DNA from: ECT2AJA-044 sp965262845
GTDB lineage: Bacteria; Bacteroidota; Bacteroidia; Flavobacteriales; ECT2AJA-044
Assembly (NCBI GenBank): GCA_965262845.1
Contig: CBDHFX010000001.1
Location: forward strand, 186,001-250,000
Length of the DNA: 64,000 nucleotides
Reading direction: 5' to 3'
Of the stretch, positions 18,863-26,796 are shown piece by piece. The number at the start of each line of letters is the position of its first letter. The stretch's first letter is position 1. The notes under the pieces are model-generated. The model did not search any database and had not been told where the DNA came from. It saw only the letters and a program-made list of their open reading frames with translations. The translations under genes and the position numbers were made by a program.

Positions 18863-18943
18863 CACCGCAGAACCACGTTGGTCAGCCTGGCCATCTGTCC
18901 TCTTTTTTATTTCCCGGAGGCCGACGAAATTCCACTGAATTAC

Positions 18944-18975
18944 TTGACAGCCCCCCGTTCAGAAACGTATATTTG
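18944..18975 (+). promoter_or_regulatory. queA-ispD promoter (-33 TTG, -7 TATATTTG)
   Basis: TTG at 18944-18946 and an exact TAnnTTTG match (TATATTTG) at 18968-18975, 21 bp apart. It is 37 nt upstream of the queA ATG and downstream of tRNA-Val. Confidence 0.7.
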
Positions 18976-19012
18976 CACGCTCTTTTCATTAACTCTTTAA
19001 AGCCCGTAAGCT

Positions 19013-20068
19013 ATGAAGATGAAACTTTCCCACTTTTACTTTGATCTTCCCGAAAAACTCCTTGCTGATCGCCCGGCTGCCAATCGCGACGAAAGTCGCC
19101 TGATGGTCGTACACCGTGACTCCGGAAAGTTCAGACACAGGCTGTTTAAGGACGTGATTGACTATTTCGACGATCGCGATGTGATGATCCTGAACAACAC
19201 CAAGGTGTTCCCCGCCCGCATACACGGGATCAAGGAAAAAACCGGAGCCCATATTGAGGTGTTCCTCCTGCGCGAACTCAACCCGCAAAGCCGGCTTTGG
19301 GACGTAATGGTCGATCCGGCGCGCAAGATTCGTATCGGAAACAAATTATATTTTGGCGAAAACGGTAGCCTGGTAGCGGAAGTCATCGATAACACAACTT
19401 CACGCGGACGCACGCTTCGTTTCCAGTTCGACGGTAGCTACGAACAGTTTCGCAAAAAACTGCACGAACTCGGTCGGACCCCACTTCCCAAATACATCAA
19501 GCGCGAACCAGACGAAAGCGATGTCGATCGCTATCAAACCATTTTTGCCAGGAAAGAGGGCGCTGTGGCAGCACCAACGGCCGGGCTCCACTTTAGCAAG
19601 CAGCTGATGAAGCGCCTGGAGATCAAAGGGATCCTTTTCCCGGAACTCACCCTGCATGTCGGACTCGGAACTTTTCGTCCGATCGAAGTGGAAGACCTCA
19701 GCAAACACAAAATGGATTCCGAACAGGTCCATATTCCGCAAAGTTGTGTTAGCATAGTGAACGAAGCAATTGACGAAAAACGCAACATCTGCGCAGTCGG
19801 AACCACAGTGATGCGCGCCATCGAAAGCGCCGTGAGCACGAACGGATACCTGAACACCTGCGAGGGCTGGACCAACAAGTTCATTTTTCCGCCCTACGAT
19901 TTCAGGATTGCCAACTGCATGATCACCAATTTCCACATGCCGAAATCCACCCTCTTGATGATGGCCTCCGCCTTTGCGGGGTTCGACCTGCTCAGGGAAG
20001 CCTACGCCGAAGCCATAAAGGAAAAGTACCGGTTCTACACATATGGCGACGCCATGCTGATCATCTGA
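19013..20068 (+). CDS. queA: tRNA preQ1(34) S-adenosylmethionine ribosyltransferase-isomerase QueA
   Basis: Transfers and isomerises the ribosyl group of SAM onto preQ1-modified tRNA to give epoxyqueuosine. Family landmarks: HFYFDLPEKLLADRPA at the N-terminus, VMILNNTKVFPARI (about residue 60), GAVAAPTAGLHFS (about residue 182) and the C-terminal TNFHMPKSTLLMMASAFAG. The 351-aa length is normal. The stop codon TGA shares a base with the ATG of ispD. Confidence 0.97.
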   Translation: MKMKLSHFYFDLPEKLLADRPAANRDESRLMVVHRDSGKFRHRLFKDVIDYFDDRDVMILNNTKVFPARIHGIKEKTGAHIEVFLLRELNPQSRLWDVMVDPARKIRIGNKLYFGENGSLVAEVIDNTTSRGRTLRFQFDGSYEQFRKKLHELGRTPLPKYIKREPDESDVDRYQTIFARKEGAVAAPTAGLHFSKQLMKRLEIKGILFPELTLHVGLGTFRPIEVEDLSKHKMDSEQVHIPQSCVSIVNEAIDEKRNICAVGTTVMRAIESAVSTNGYLNTCEGWTNKFIFPPYDFRIANCMITNFHMPKSTLLMMASAFAGFDLLREAYAEAIKEKYRFYTYGDAMLII

Positions 20069-20733
20069 TGAAACGCTATGCCGTTATCGTCGCCGGAGGC
20101 TCGGGAACCCGCATGGGCGGCGAAATTCCCAAGCAGTTCCTGCCGCTGAGGCACCGGCCTGTGCTCATGTACACCCTCGAAGCCTTCCACCATTTTGATA
20201 CGGAGATCGACATCATATTGGTGCTGCCTGCAGCACAGTTCAGCTACTGGACAAAACTCTGCCAGCAGCACTCCTTTTCGGTGCCTTTCCGCCTCACGGC
20301 GGGAGGGACAACGCGCTTCCACTCGGTCAGGAATGGACTCGAACGCATCAACGCACACGACGGCATCGTTGGCATCCACGATGGAGTACGCCCATTAGTG
20401 AGCCCCGAAACCCTGGGGCGCTGCTACAGGGAAGCTGAAAAAAACAACTCCGCCATTCCGGTTGTACCGGTGATCGATTCGCTGCGCCTGATCACAGGAA
20501 CAGAAAGCCAGGGTGTTCAGCGGTCAGATTACCGATCGGTCCAAACCCCCCAGTGCTTCCGGTACGATTTGCTTTACCCATGCTACAAAAAAGCATATCG
20601 GGAAGATCTCACCGATGATGCCAGTGTATTTGAGGCGGCCGGATACAAGGTGAACCTGGTCAACGGTAATCCGGAAAATATCAAGATCACCACGCCGAAA
20701 GACCTCAGGCTGGCCGGGTGTCTATTGGACTAA
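20068..20733 (+). CDS. ispD: 2-C-methyl-D-erythritol 4-phosphate cytidylyltransferase IspD
   Basis: Third enzyme of the MEP isoprenoid pathway. The N-terminal nucleotide loop AGGSGTRMGGEIPKQFLPL, the catalytic-region motif IHDGVRPLVSP and SVQTPQCFRYDLL are intact in 221 aa. It is coupled to queA by a TGATG junction. Its 3' end overlaps the convergent amidohydrolase gene by 29 bp. Isoprenoid units from this pathway would feed the polyprenyl synthase encoded just downstream. Confidence 0.96.
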   Translation: MKRYAVIVAGGSGTRMGGEIPKQFLPLRHRPVLMYTLEAFHHFDTEIDIILVLPAAQFSYWTKLCQQHSFSVPFRLTAGGTTRFHSVRNGLERINAHDGIVGIHDGVRPLVSPETLGRCYREAEKNNSAIPVVPVIDSLRLITGTESQGVQRSDYRSVQTPQCFRYDLLYPCYKKAYREDLTDDASVFEAAGYKVNLVNGNPENIKITTPKDLRLAGCLLD

Positions 20734-21913
20734 CCTTCCTGACGGCCTCTAAAGCGAAGGATCCATCCGTCTCCAAATGTACCAGTCCGGGTCGGGCACC
20801 TTCTTCGATCCGGCCCAGATGCTTCATATCCAAGGCCTCTGCCCCATTGAACGTAGCCCACTGCAGCAGTTCCTCAAAAGGAACCGCCGAATAACGCTCT
20901 TTGATGAACACCAGCTCGTTCCAAAGATCCAGATCCCAATTGCTGCCCAGCGAATCGGTTCCCACACAAATTCGCAGGCCCATCTCGCGCCAGAGGTCGT
21001 AATCGGGCAGTCTGCGTTCGATATACCAGTTAGCCCGCGCGCAGGTAACCCAGAAAAAACGGTCCGAATATCGCAGCGCATGCTCAAGATCAGCCCGCTT
21101 GCTCATGGTATTGTGCACCAGTAGCACGTTATGGCATCTGGGCAACAGGGGAATCGCAAACCGGCTGCTGTTCACCCGATGCGCACGGAAGGTGCCCCCC
21201 CGCCCCCGAACACGATCCAGAAAACGGGCCATAGGTCCACTTGCCTGCTCAAACAGCGCATCCTCTCCGGGCGATTCCTGATGGTGCAGGCTCATGGGCA
21301 TGCCATCGCAGTTCGCCCCGTGGTCCATCAGCTCAAAAAGTTTCTCCGAAACGGTGTACGGCGCATGAGGGCTGATGCTCACCCGCGGACTTCTCCGAAA
21401 GGCCGCGAACACCTGCTCATACTCCCTTTTCAACGCTTCACCCTGCTCATATGCCTTGCGCGCCCGCTCCGGATCCCAGCCAAGCAGTTCCACAAAAGTG
21501 TGATACGCCAGCTCACTGGTCGCCTTTTGCTCAAAGGTATCGGACCCATTACTGATGTCGCCCACAGCTACCACGCCAGAGTCGATCATTTCGCGTTCTG
21601 CGCCCTCACGGGCAGATCTTTTCGCGCTTTCCGCTATATCAGGTTGTTTGCAAACCTGTTCAAGAAAACCGGGCAGACCAGTCCCTTCGGGAATGCGTCC
21701 TTTCATGTGACTGAGTTCGAGGTGACAATGTGCATTCACAAAACCCGGTACCAGCACGCCTGTCAGCCGGATGAGTGGTGACCCGTCATCGGGCCGTGAG
21801 GCCCCGTTCGGATAAACCCCGCTGATGCGTCCGCCCGGTTCCATCCCCACGATGGTGTTGGGCAGGGGTTTGCCTTTTCCGACGAAGATCCAATCGGCGG
21901 CATAGTAGATCAT
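20705..21913 (-). CDS. Amidohydrolase-family metal hydrolase (deaminase-like)
   Basis: A 402-aa member of the amidohydrolase superfamily, cytosine deaminase/aminodeoxyfutalosine deaminase-like group. Metal ligands visible: HCH in VNAHCHLELSH (about residue 63), His in SPHAPYTVSEK, a His-x-x-Glu block (SLHHQES) and Asp in VGTDSLGSNWDLDL. The metal site therefore looks complete. The substrate is not predictable; a role in the futalosine menaquinone pathway is possible, but no other mqn gene is in the window. Confidence 0.85.
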   Translation of the reverse strand: MIYYAADWIFVGKGKPLPNTIVGMEPGGRISGVYPNGASRPDDGSPLIRLTGVLVPGFVNAHCHLELSHMKGRIPEGTGLPGFLEQVCKQPDIAESAKRSAREGAEREMIDSGVVAVGDISNGSDTFEQKATSELAYHTFVELLGWDPERARKAYEQGEALKREYEQVFAAFRRSPRVSISPHAPYTVSEKLFELMDHGANCDGMPMSLHHQESPGEDALFEQASGPMARFLDRVRGRGGTFRAHRVNSSRFAIPLLPRCHNVLLVHNTMSKRADLEHALRYSDRFFWVTCARANWYIERRLPDYDLWREMGLRICVGTDSLGSNWDLDLWNELVFIKERYSAVPFEELLQWATFNGAEALDMKHLGRIEEGARPGLVHLETDGSFALEAVRKVSPIDTRPA

Positions 21914-21944
21914 GTCGTAAAGCTACGAAACGAATGCAATGCCG

Positions 21945-21952
21945 TACATTTG
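21945..21952 (+). promoter_or_regulatory. Promoter -7 box of the polyprenyl synthase gene
   Basis: TACATTTG, an exact TAnnTTTG match, ending 9 nt before the ATG at 21962. The TTG inside this box is in frame with the gene, but it would lie upstream of the expected transcription start. Confidence 0.6.
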
Positions 21953-21961
21953 GCCACGTGC

Positions 21962-22936
21962 ATGGGCCAGCTTGACCAAATAAAGCAACCGATCACTGCC
22001 GAAATGGCGGAGTTCGAAAAAAAATTCCGGGCTTCCATGTCGAGCAGCGTGCCACTGCTTGATCGGATCACTCACTACATCGTAAAACGCAAGGGAAAGC
22101 AGATGCGCCCCCTGTTCGTGTTTTTGAGCGCCCAGCTAAACGGGGAACTCAACGAAAGCACGCATCGGGCCGCAGTGTTGATCGAGCTGCTGCATACAGC
22201 AACGTTGGTACACGACGATGTGGTGGACGATGCGAACATGCGCCGGGGGTTCTTTTCACTGAACGCCCTGTGGAAGAACAAGATCGCGGTGCTGGTGGGC
22301 GATTATTTATTGTCGCGCGGGCTGCTGCTTTCGGTCAGGAACGGCGACTACCACCTACTCGGGATCGTAAGCAATGCCGTGCGTGAGATGAGCGAGGGCG
22401 AGTTGCTGCAAATAGAAAAGGCGCGCCGGTTAAATATCAGGGAAGAGGTGTACTTTGACATTATCGGGCAAAAGACGGCCACCCTGATCGCCGCCTGCTG
22501 TGCAGCCGGAACTGCAAGCGTGAACCAGGATCCGGAGCTGGTGGAACGTATGCGATCCTTCGGCCTTAAGATAGGGATCGCATTCCAGATCAAGGACGAC
22601 CTTTTTGACTACGCATCAGCAGGCAGGATCGGCAAGCCGGTGGGGATCGATCTTAAGGAGCAAAAAATGACCTTGCCACTGATCTACGCCCTGCAGCACG
22701 CAAACTGGAAAGACAGGCGCCGGATCATCAATACCGTAAAAAACCACCATATGGAACCCGATCGGGTGAGGGAAGTGATTGATTACGTGAAGGGCAGCGG
22801 CGGCATGGAGTACGCCACCCGGAAAATGCACGAATACAGGAACGCGGCGCTGGAACTGCTCAGGAACTATGGCGATTCCCCGGCCAAAAACAGCCTGCAC
22901 GATCTGGTGGATTACGTAATCAACCGCGATCAGTAA
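21962..22936 (+). CDS. Polyprenyl diphosphate synthase (IspB-type)
   Basis: Chain-elongating trans-prenyltransferase of 324 aa, probably supplying the menaquinone side chain. The first Asp-rich motif is VHDDVVDDANMRRG and the second is KDDLFDYASAGRIGKPVG. GKQMRPLFVFL carries the substrate-binding Lys/Arg. The frame opens at a TTG (21950), but that codon sits in the promoter box, so the ATG at 21962 is preferred. Product chain length cannot be read from the sequence. Confidence 0.93.
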   Translation: MGQLDQIKQPITAEMAEFEKKFRASMSSSVPLLDRITHYIVKRKGKQMRPLFVFLSAQLNGELNESTHRAAVLIELLHTATLVHDDVVDDANMRRGFFSLNALWKNKIAVLVGDYLLSRGLLLSVRNGDYHLLGIVSNAVREMSEGELLQIEKARRLNIREEVYFDIIGQKTATLIAACCAAGTASVNQDPELVERMRSFGLKIGIAFQIKDDLFDYASAGRIGKPVGIDLKEQKMTLPLIYALQHANWKDRRRIINTVKNHHMEPDRVREVIDYVKGSGGMEYATRKMHEYRNAALELLRNYGDSPAKNSLHDLVDYVINRDQ

Positions 22937-22951
22937 ACCCACTAAAGTCCT

Positions 22952-22959
22952 TACCTTTG
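22952..22959 (+). promoter_or_regulatory. dnaG promoter -7 box
   Basis: TACCTTTG, an exact TAnnTTTG match ending 4 nt before the dnaG ATG (22964). The intervening GAGG could serve as a ribosome-binding site only if the transcript begins inside the box, so a leaderless or near-leaderless mRNA is likely. Confidence 0.6.
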
Positions 22960-22963
22960 GAGG

Positions 22964-24904
22964 ATGATCCCAAGGGAAACCGTTGACCGTATTTTCGAAG
23001 CCTCCCGCATTGAGGAGGTGATCGGGGACTTTGTTCAGCTGAAGCGCTCAGGCTCCAACTTAAAAGGCCTGAGCCCGTTCACGAATGAAAAAACCCCCAG
23101 CTTCGTGGTGAGTCCGGCCAAGCAGCTTTACAAGGATTTCTCGGGCGGAAAGGGCGGCAACGTGGTCAATTTCCTGATGGAGCACGAGCATTTCACCTAT
23201 CCTGAAGCGCTGCGGTATTTGGCCAACAAATACGGTATCGGGATCGAGGAGAGGGAGCAAACGCCAGAGGAACGCAAGGCCGGGAGCGAGCGGGAAAGCC
23301 TGTACATCATAAATAAGTTCGCTGCCGGGTGGTTTCACGATCAGCTGAAGACCAACGAGGGCAGGGCCATCGCCCTGAGCTATCTGAAAGAACGCGGATT
23401 CAACGACCAAACCATAGCCGATTTTCAGTTGGGATACAGTCCGGATCAATGGCAGGCACTGACAGATGCCGGCCTCGCGGCCGGATATCAGCTCGAATAC
23501 CTGGAAAAGGCCGGGCTGACCATCGTTCGGGATGAGGAAGCCAAAAAATTCGACCGCTTTATGGGGCGCGTGATGTTCCCCATCCACAGCCTGAGTGGCC
23601 GGGTGATCGCCTTTGGAGGCCGTACCCTGAAGAGCGACAGGAAGGTCGCAAAATACATCAACTCGCCCGAGACGGCCATCTATTCGAAAGGCAAGGTGCT
23701 CTATGGCATCTATCAGGCGAGGCAGACCATCGTTCGGGAAGACAGGTGCTACCTGGTGGAGGGATATACCGATGTGCTGAGCCTCTTCCAGGCGGGTATT
23801 AAGAACGTTGTGGCCAGTTCCGGAACCGCTTTAACCCCCGGGCAGATCCGGTTGATGCGCCGGTATACATCAAATGTGGTCATGCTGTATGATGGGGATC
23901 CGGCCGGGATCAGGGCATCATTCCGCAGTATCGATCTGATCCTGGCCGAAGGCATGAATGTGAAGGTGGTCCTGCTACCCGAAGGGGAGGATCCCGACAG
24001 TTTTGCCAGGAGCCGGTCCAATGAGGAGGTGCTGCGCTTTCTGAAAGAGCAGGAAAAAGACTTTTTGCAGTTCAAGTCTGAACTGTTGCTGAAAGAGGCC
24101 GAAAAGGATCCGGTGCAGCGTTCGGCACTGATCCGGGAGATCCTGACCAGTATTGGCAGGATACCGGATCACATGACGCAGGACGGGTACGTACGGGAGA
24201 CGGCCAAGATGTTCCACATGGACGAAAAGATCCTGTACAACGAACTGGCCCAGCAGCAACGGAAGGATCGGAACAGCCAGCGGAAGCGGGAAGAACAGGC
24301 GGCGGAACAGGAAGGCGAAGAGCCCCTGAGCGTTGTTCATCGGCCCGCGAGGGCCGGAGATGAAGGGCAAAAAGAACTTACCCGGTCTGAGAATTTTGAA
24401 CAGCAGAAAGGGATCATTGAATCGCTGCTGAACTTTGGAAAGCACAGGATCCAGCACGAGCAAATCACATTGGCAGAATGGGTGGTGGAAGACATACGCT
24501 GCGATAACCTGACCTTCCGGGAAAGGCTGTTTTCCAAGGTCTTTAACGAAATCGAAGAGGGGATCAGGGAGGGAGAAGTGCGCGATGGGGATTATTTCGT
24601 GCGGCATGAGGACGGAGAACTATCGGCGCTGGCAGGAGCGTTGATGATCAACCCCTATAAGCTGAGCGATGGCTGGAGTAAACGGCAGATCTATGTGCCT
24701 CCGCGGGAATCGAAGATCGAGGAGGATATACGTCAGAAACTCCTTAGATTCAAGGAAAGTGAAGTGTCGTTGGAGCAAAGGAAACTGACGAACGAGCTAA
24801 AGGAGGAGATCGATGAAACAACGCGGGAGGAAAACTTGCACGGTCACTCAAAGTTAAATCAGGTAAGAAAACGCCTGAACGAGCCATTGGGGCGGATCCT
24901 GTAG
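22964..24904 (+). CDS. dnaG: DNA primase DnaG lacking the zinc ligands
   Basis: Makes RNA primers at the replication fork. Domain order: N-terminal zinc-binding domain (1-100), catalytic TOPRIM core (VEGYTDVLSLFQAG about residue 265, and VMLYDGDPAG about residue 308), and a C-terminal helicase-binding region. The zinc domain keeps its fold residues (LKGLSPF, KTPSF, GGKGGNVVNF), but all four canonical ligands are replaced: Ser37, Thr40, Asp58 and Gly61 stand where Cys, His, Cys and Cys are expected. From memory this is shared by other Flavobacteriia primases. The 646-aa length is normal. Confidence 0.96.
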   Translation: MIPRETVDRIFEASRIEEVIGDFVQLKRSGSNLKGLSPFTNEKTPSFVVSPAKQLYKDFSGGKGGNVVNFLMEHEHFTYPEALRYLANKYGIGIEEREQTPEERKAGSERESLYIINKFAAGWFHDQLKTNEGRAIALSYLKERGFNDQTIADFQLGYSPDQWQALTDAGLAAGYQLEYLEKAGLTIVRDEEAKKFDRFMGRVMFPIHSLSGRVIAFGGRTLKSDRKVAKYINSPETAIYSKGKVLYGIYQARQTIVREDRCYLVEGYTDVLSLFQAGIKNVVASSGTALTPGQIRLMRRYTSNVVMLYDGDPAGIRASFRSIDLILAEGMNVKVVLLPEGEDPDSFARSRSNEEVLRFLKEQEKDFLQFKSELLLKEAEKDPVQRSALIREILTSIGRIPDHMTQDGYVRETAKMFHMDEKILYNELAQQQRKDRNSQRKREEQAAEQEGEEPLSVVHRPARAGDEGQKELTRSENFEQQKGIIESLLNFGKHRIQHEQITLAEWVVEDIRCDNLTFRERLFSKVFNEIEEGIREGEVRDGDYFVRHEDGELSALAGALMINPYKLSDGWSKRQIYVPPRESKIEEDIRQKLLRFKESEVSLEQRKLTNELKEEIDETTREENLHGHSKLNQVRKRLNEPLGRIL

Positions 24905-24915
24905 GATTAGCCGCA

Positions 24916-26097
24916 TCAAAAAACTTCGCCCTTGTACAGCCGGCGCAAAAACTCCTCTAATGGCCACACGTCCACACCGTCGTAGTGATAGACCCGGTCG
25001 CCGGTATAAACGCCGATCATGCGCTCCACCTCAATGCCCTCTGCCTTGTGCAGGGAACGCATGAGGCGCTCCCAACTCCGGTTCCATTTTTTTGCCAGCC
25101 TGATCTCCAAACAGACGACATGCGGCACAGAGGAAGCCGTGCGCCTGCGTGTTTCAATAACAAAATCGATTTCCGCGCCAGCGGAGGTGCGGTAAAAGGC
25201 AATGCGCCGGTATTTGTTGGATATGTGATTATAGATGCGCAATTCGTGATAGACCAGGGTTTCCAGGGCTACGCCCAGCCACAGGCGATCAGGTGGATCA
25301 TAAGCAAGACCGGCGGCAGCCCGGGCCACCCCGACATCGAACCAATAGAATTTAGGATGCGCCTTTTCACGCACCTTGATCTGAGGTCGGTAGGAAGGTA
25401 GGAAGTGACCGAGCAGGGTATCTTGCAGAATGGAGAAATATCCGTCAACGCTACTGCGCGGGATGGCGGCATCACGGGCGATGTTTTGGCCGTTGACAAC
25501 CTGGCCATTGAGCATGCCAACGACTTCGAGAAAGCGGAGAAAGGGAGGAAGCCGACGCACCAGGCCTTCTTCACTGATCTCTTCCCTGATATACAGATGA
25601 ACGTACGCCTGTAGCAGATCGGCAGCGTTTCGCCGGTTCGCTTGCACCAGAGGCAGAAGGCCCCATTGCAGGGAAAATGCAGTGTCGAACCCGGCACCCA
25701 GCTCCTGATGGGAAAACGGTGCCATATAGCGGTGCAGTGCACGTCCACCGGGCAGGTTAACACCGTCGCGCCGCAATGCACGTGTTGATGAGCCACAAAG
25801 GGCAAAACGCCAGCGCCGCTTTTCCATCAGGCGATGTACTTCGTTCAACAGATCCGGTATTTTTTGGATTTCGTCAAGCACGATCCATGAACCCGCCATC
25901 CTGTTGCCAGCCAGTACCTCCAGCTCGTGGGGATTACGAGATAGCTTAAGATAGAGGTCCGTGCTGAGCAGATCAAGGAAGGCAGCATCGGGCAGGACCT
26001 GGCGCAGCCAGGTGCTTTTGCCCACCCCACGCGGACCGAAGAGAAAAAAGGAACACCCGGGTAATTCGAGCAAGCGTTGTATGGAGTCGTTTCCCAT
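24916..26097 (-). CDS. AAA-type ATPase with DUF4143 domain
   Basis: A 393-aa protein of the archaeal/bacterial ATPase-DUF4143 group. Walker A is FGPRGVGKSTWL (about residue 22) and Walker B is SWIVLDEIQKIPD (about residue 72). The C-terminal DUF4143 part includes a restriction-endonuclease-like stretch (LETLVYHELR, then GAEIDFVIETR and CLEIRLAKKW; compare the PD-(D/E)xK arrangement). The function of the family is unresolved; such genes are common, sporadically distributed and often regarded as mobile or toxin-like. Two operator-like repeats lie directly upstream. It is convergent with dnaG, with an 11-bp gap. Confidence 0.88.
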   Translation of the reverse strand: MGNDSIQRLLELPGCSFFLFGPRGVGKSTWLRQVLPDAAFLDLLSTDLYLKLSRNPHELEVLAGNRMAGSWIVLDEIQKIPDLLNEVHRLMEKRRWRFALCGSSTRALRRDGVNLPGGRALHRYMAPFSHQELGAGFDTAFSLQWGLLPLVQANRRNAADLLQAYVHLYIREEISEEGLVRRLPPFLRFLEVVGMLNGQVVNGQNIARDAAIPRSSVDGYFSILQDTLLGHFLPSYRPQIKVREKAHPKFYWFDVGVARAAAGLAYDPPDRLWLGVALETLVYHELRIYNHISNKYRRIAFYRTSAGAEIDFVIETRRRTASSVPHVVCLEIRLAKKWNRSWERLMRSLHKAEGIEVERMIGVYTGDRVYHYDGVDVWPLEEFLRRLYKGEVF

Positions 26098-26100
26098 ATT

Positions 26101-26154
26101 GTAAATTTACATAACAACCGTAGGAATACAATGTAAATTTACGTAACAACTGTA
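26101..26154 (-). promoter_or_regulatory. Paired operator-like repeats upstream of the DUF4143 ATPase
   Basis: Two 22-bp direct repeats at 26101-26122 and 26133-26154. Each has the palindrome GTAAATTTAC followed by rTAACAACyGTA. The offset of 32 bp is three helical turns, and they differ at only two positions. The nearer copy is 3 bp from the ATG at 26097, so it must overlap the transcription or translation start. Confidence 0.65.
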
Positions 26155-26192
26155 AAAATGCACGAAATCGATTTTTTTACCCGAAAAAATAT

Positions 26193-26315
26193 ACCTTTGA
26201 AGAGGTATCTTCAAATGGGGATGCCCCGCAAGACACCTACCATGTTGTGGTGAATGCGATTGGGTCCAATGGCCAGGTCATGGAACAAAGGAGTGCCCTT
26301 AACTTAATGAGGTAA
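26193..26315 (+). pseudogene. Orphan C-terminal fragment of a T9SS type B sorting domain
   Basis: The frame ending with TAA at 26313 encodes SSNGDAPQDTYHVVVNAIG and then SNGQVMEQRSALNLMR before the stop. This matches the pattern of the gliding-motility-associated C-terminal (T9SS type B) domain: a Gly-x-x-P-x-x-TY turn, beta strands, a dG turn and the terminal (s)-x-L-x-L-x-R. Nothing recognisable precedes it, and the upstream bases hold the operator repeats of the DUF4143 gene. I read it as the tail of a lost secreted-protein gene. The call rests on pattern memory, not alignment. Confidence 0.5.
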
Positions 26316-26374
26316 ATCCCGTTGAACTCCCGAAGCGCTGAGCTGCCTGCGCAATGCGAACATCGGATGGCCGA

Positions 26375-26626
26375 TCAGGCCTTGGCGATCCGACCCATCA
26401 TACTGCTCTTCAGATTGGCCGCTTTCTTCTTGTGGATGATGTTGTTCTTAGCCAAGCGATCGATCATGCTGGCGATCTTCGGGTATTGCTCCTCCATTTG
26501 TTTTTTATCGCTCATCGCACGAAACTCGCGCAAGGCATTACGCATCGTTTTGTGGTAGTAGCGATTGCGCAAGCGGCGGGTTTCCGTACTGCGAATTCTC
26601 TTGAGTGCCGACTTGTGATTAGCCAT
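26375..26626 (-). CDS. rpsT: 30S ribosomal protein S20
   Basis: An 83-aa basic protein with the S20 pattern: MANHKSALKRIR at the N-terminus and a C-terminal Lys/Ala-rich helix (KKKAANLKSSMMGRI). It binds 16S rRNA in the small subunit. The gene starts 21 bp after tRNA-Glu on the same strand with no promoter box between them, so co-transcription from 26748-26777 is likely. Confidence 0.97.
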   Translation of the reverse strand: MANHKSALKRIRSTETRRLRNRYYHKTMRNALREFRAMSDKKQMEEQYPKIASMIDRLAKNNIIHKKKAANLKSSMMGRIAKA

Positions 26627-26647
26627 AATTTTTGATCATGATCCCTG

Positions 26648-26719
26648 CAGCCCGTAGGGGATTCGAACCCCTGCTACCAGGATGAAAACCTGGCGTCCTA
26701 ACCCCTAGACGAACGGGCC
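26648..26719 (-). tRNA. tRNA-Glu(TTC)
   Basis: The cloverleaf on the minus strand has acceptor GGCCCGT/ACGGGCT (with a terminal G-U), D arm GTCTAGGGGTTAGGAC, anticodon stem CCAGG/CCTGG around TTTTCAT (anticodon TTC) and T arm AGGGG/CCCCT. The discriminator is G, as in other bacterial tRNA-Glu. It is 72 nt long with no encoded CCA. Confidence 0.96.
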
Positions 26720-26747
26720 TCGTTCAATCCCCTTGCTTAAGAGAGTG

Positions 26748-26777
26748 CAAAAGTAATACACTTTCTGTTTTCCACAA
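26748..26777 (-). promoter_or_regulatory. tRNA-Glu/rpsT promoter (best consensus in the window)
   Basis: Minus-strand TTG (26775-26777), a 19-bp spacer and TACTTTTG (26748-26755). This matches the Bacteroidota TTG-N19-TAnnTTTG arrangement exactly. It is 28 nt upstream of the tRNA 5' end. Confidence 0.8.
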
Positions 26778-26794
26778 GGGGTTTTCGAAACCCC
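26778..26794 (-). terminator. Hairpin after proS
   Basis: GGGGTTT/AAACCCC, a 7-bp perfect stem with a 3-nt loop, 2 bp past the proS stop at 26797. It lacks a long T tract on the minus strand, so it may stop transcription weakly or act as a 3' stabiliser. Confidence 0.5.
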
Positions 26795-26796
26795 AT

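Noticed and set aside
26160..26230. TATACCTTTG promoter-like box and TTTGAAG/CTTCAAA stem near 26192-26215
   Set aside because: No plus-strand gene follows except the orphan fragment, and the stem is only 7 bp. It may be a relic, but nothing supports current function.
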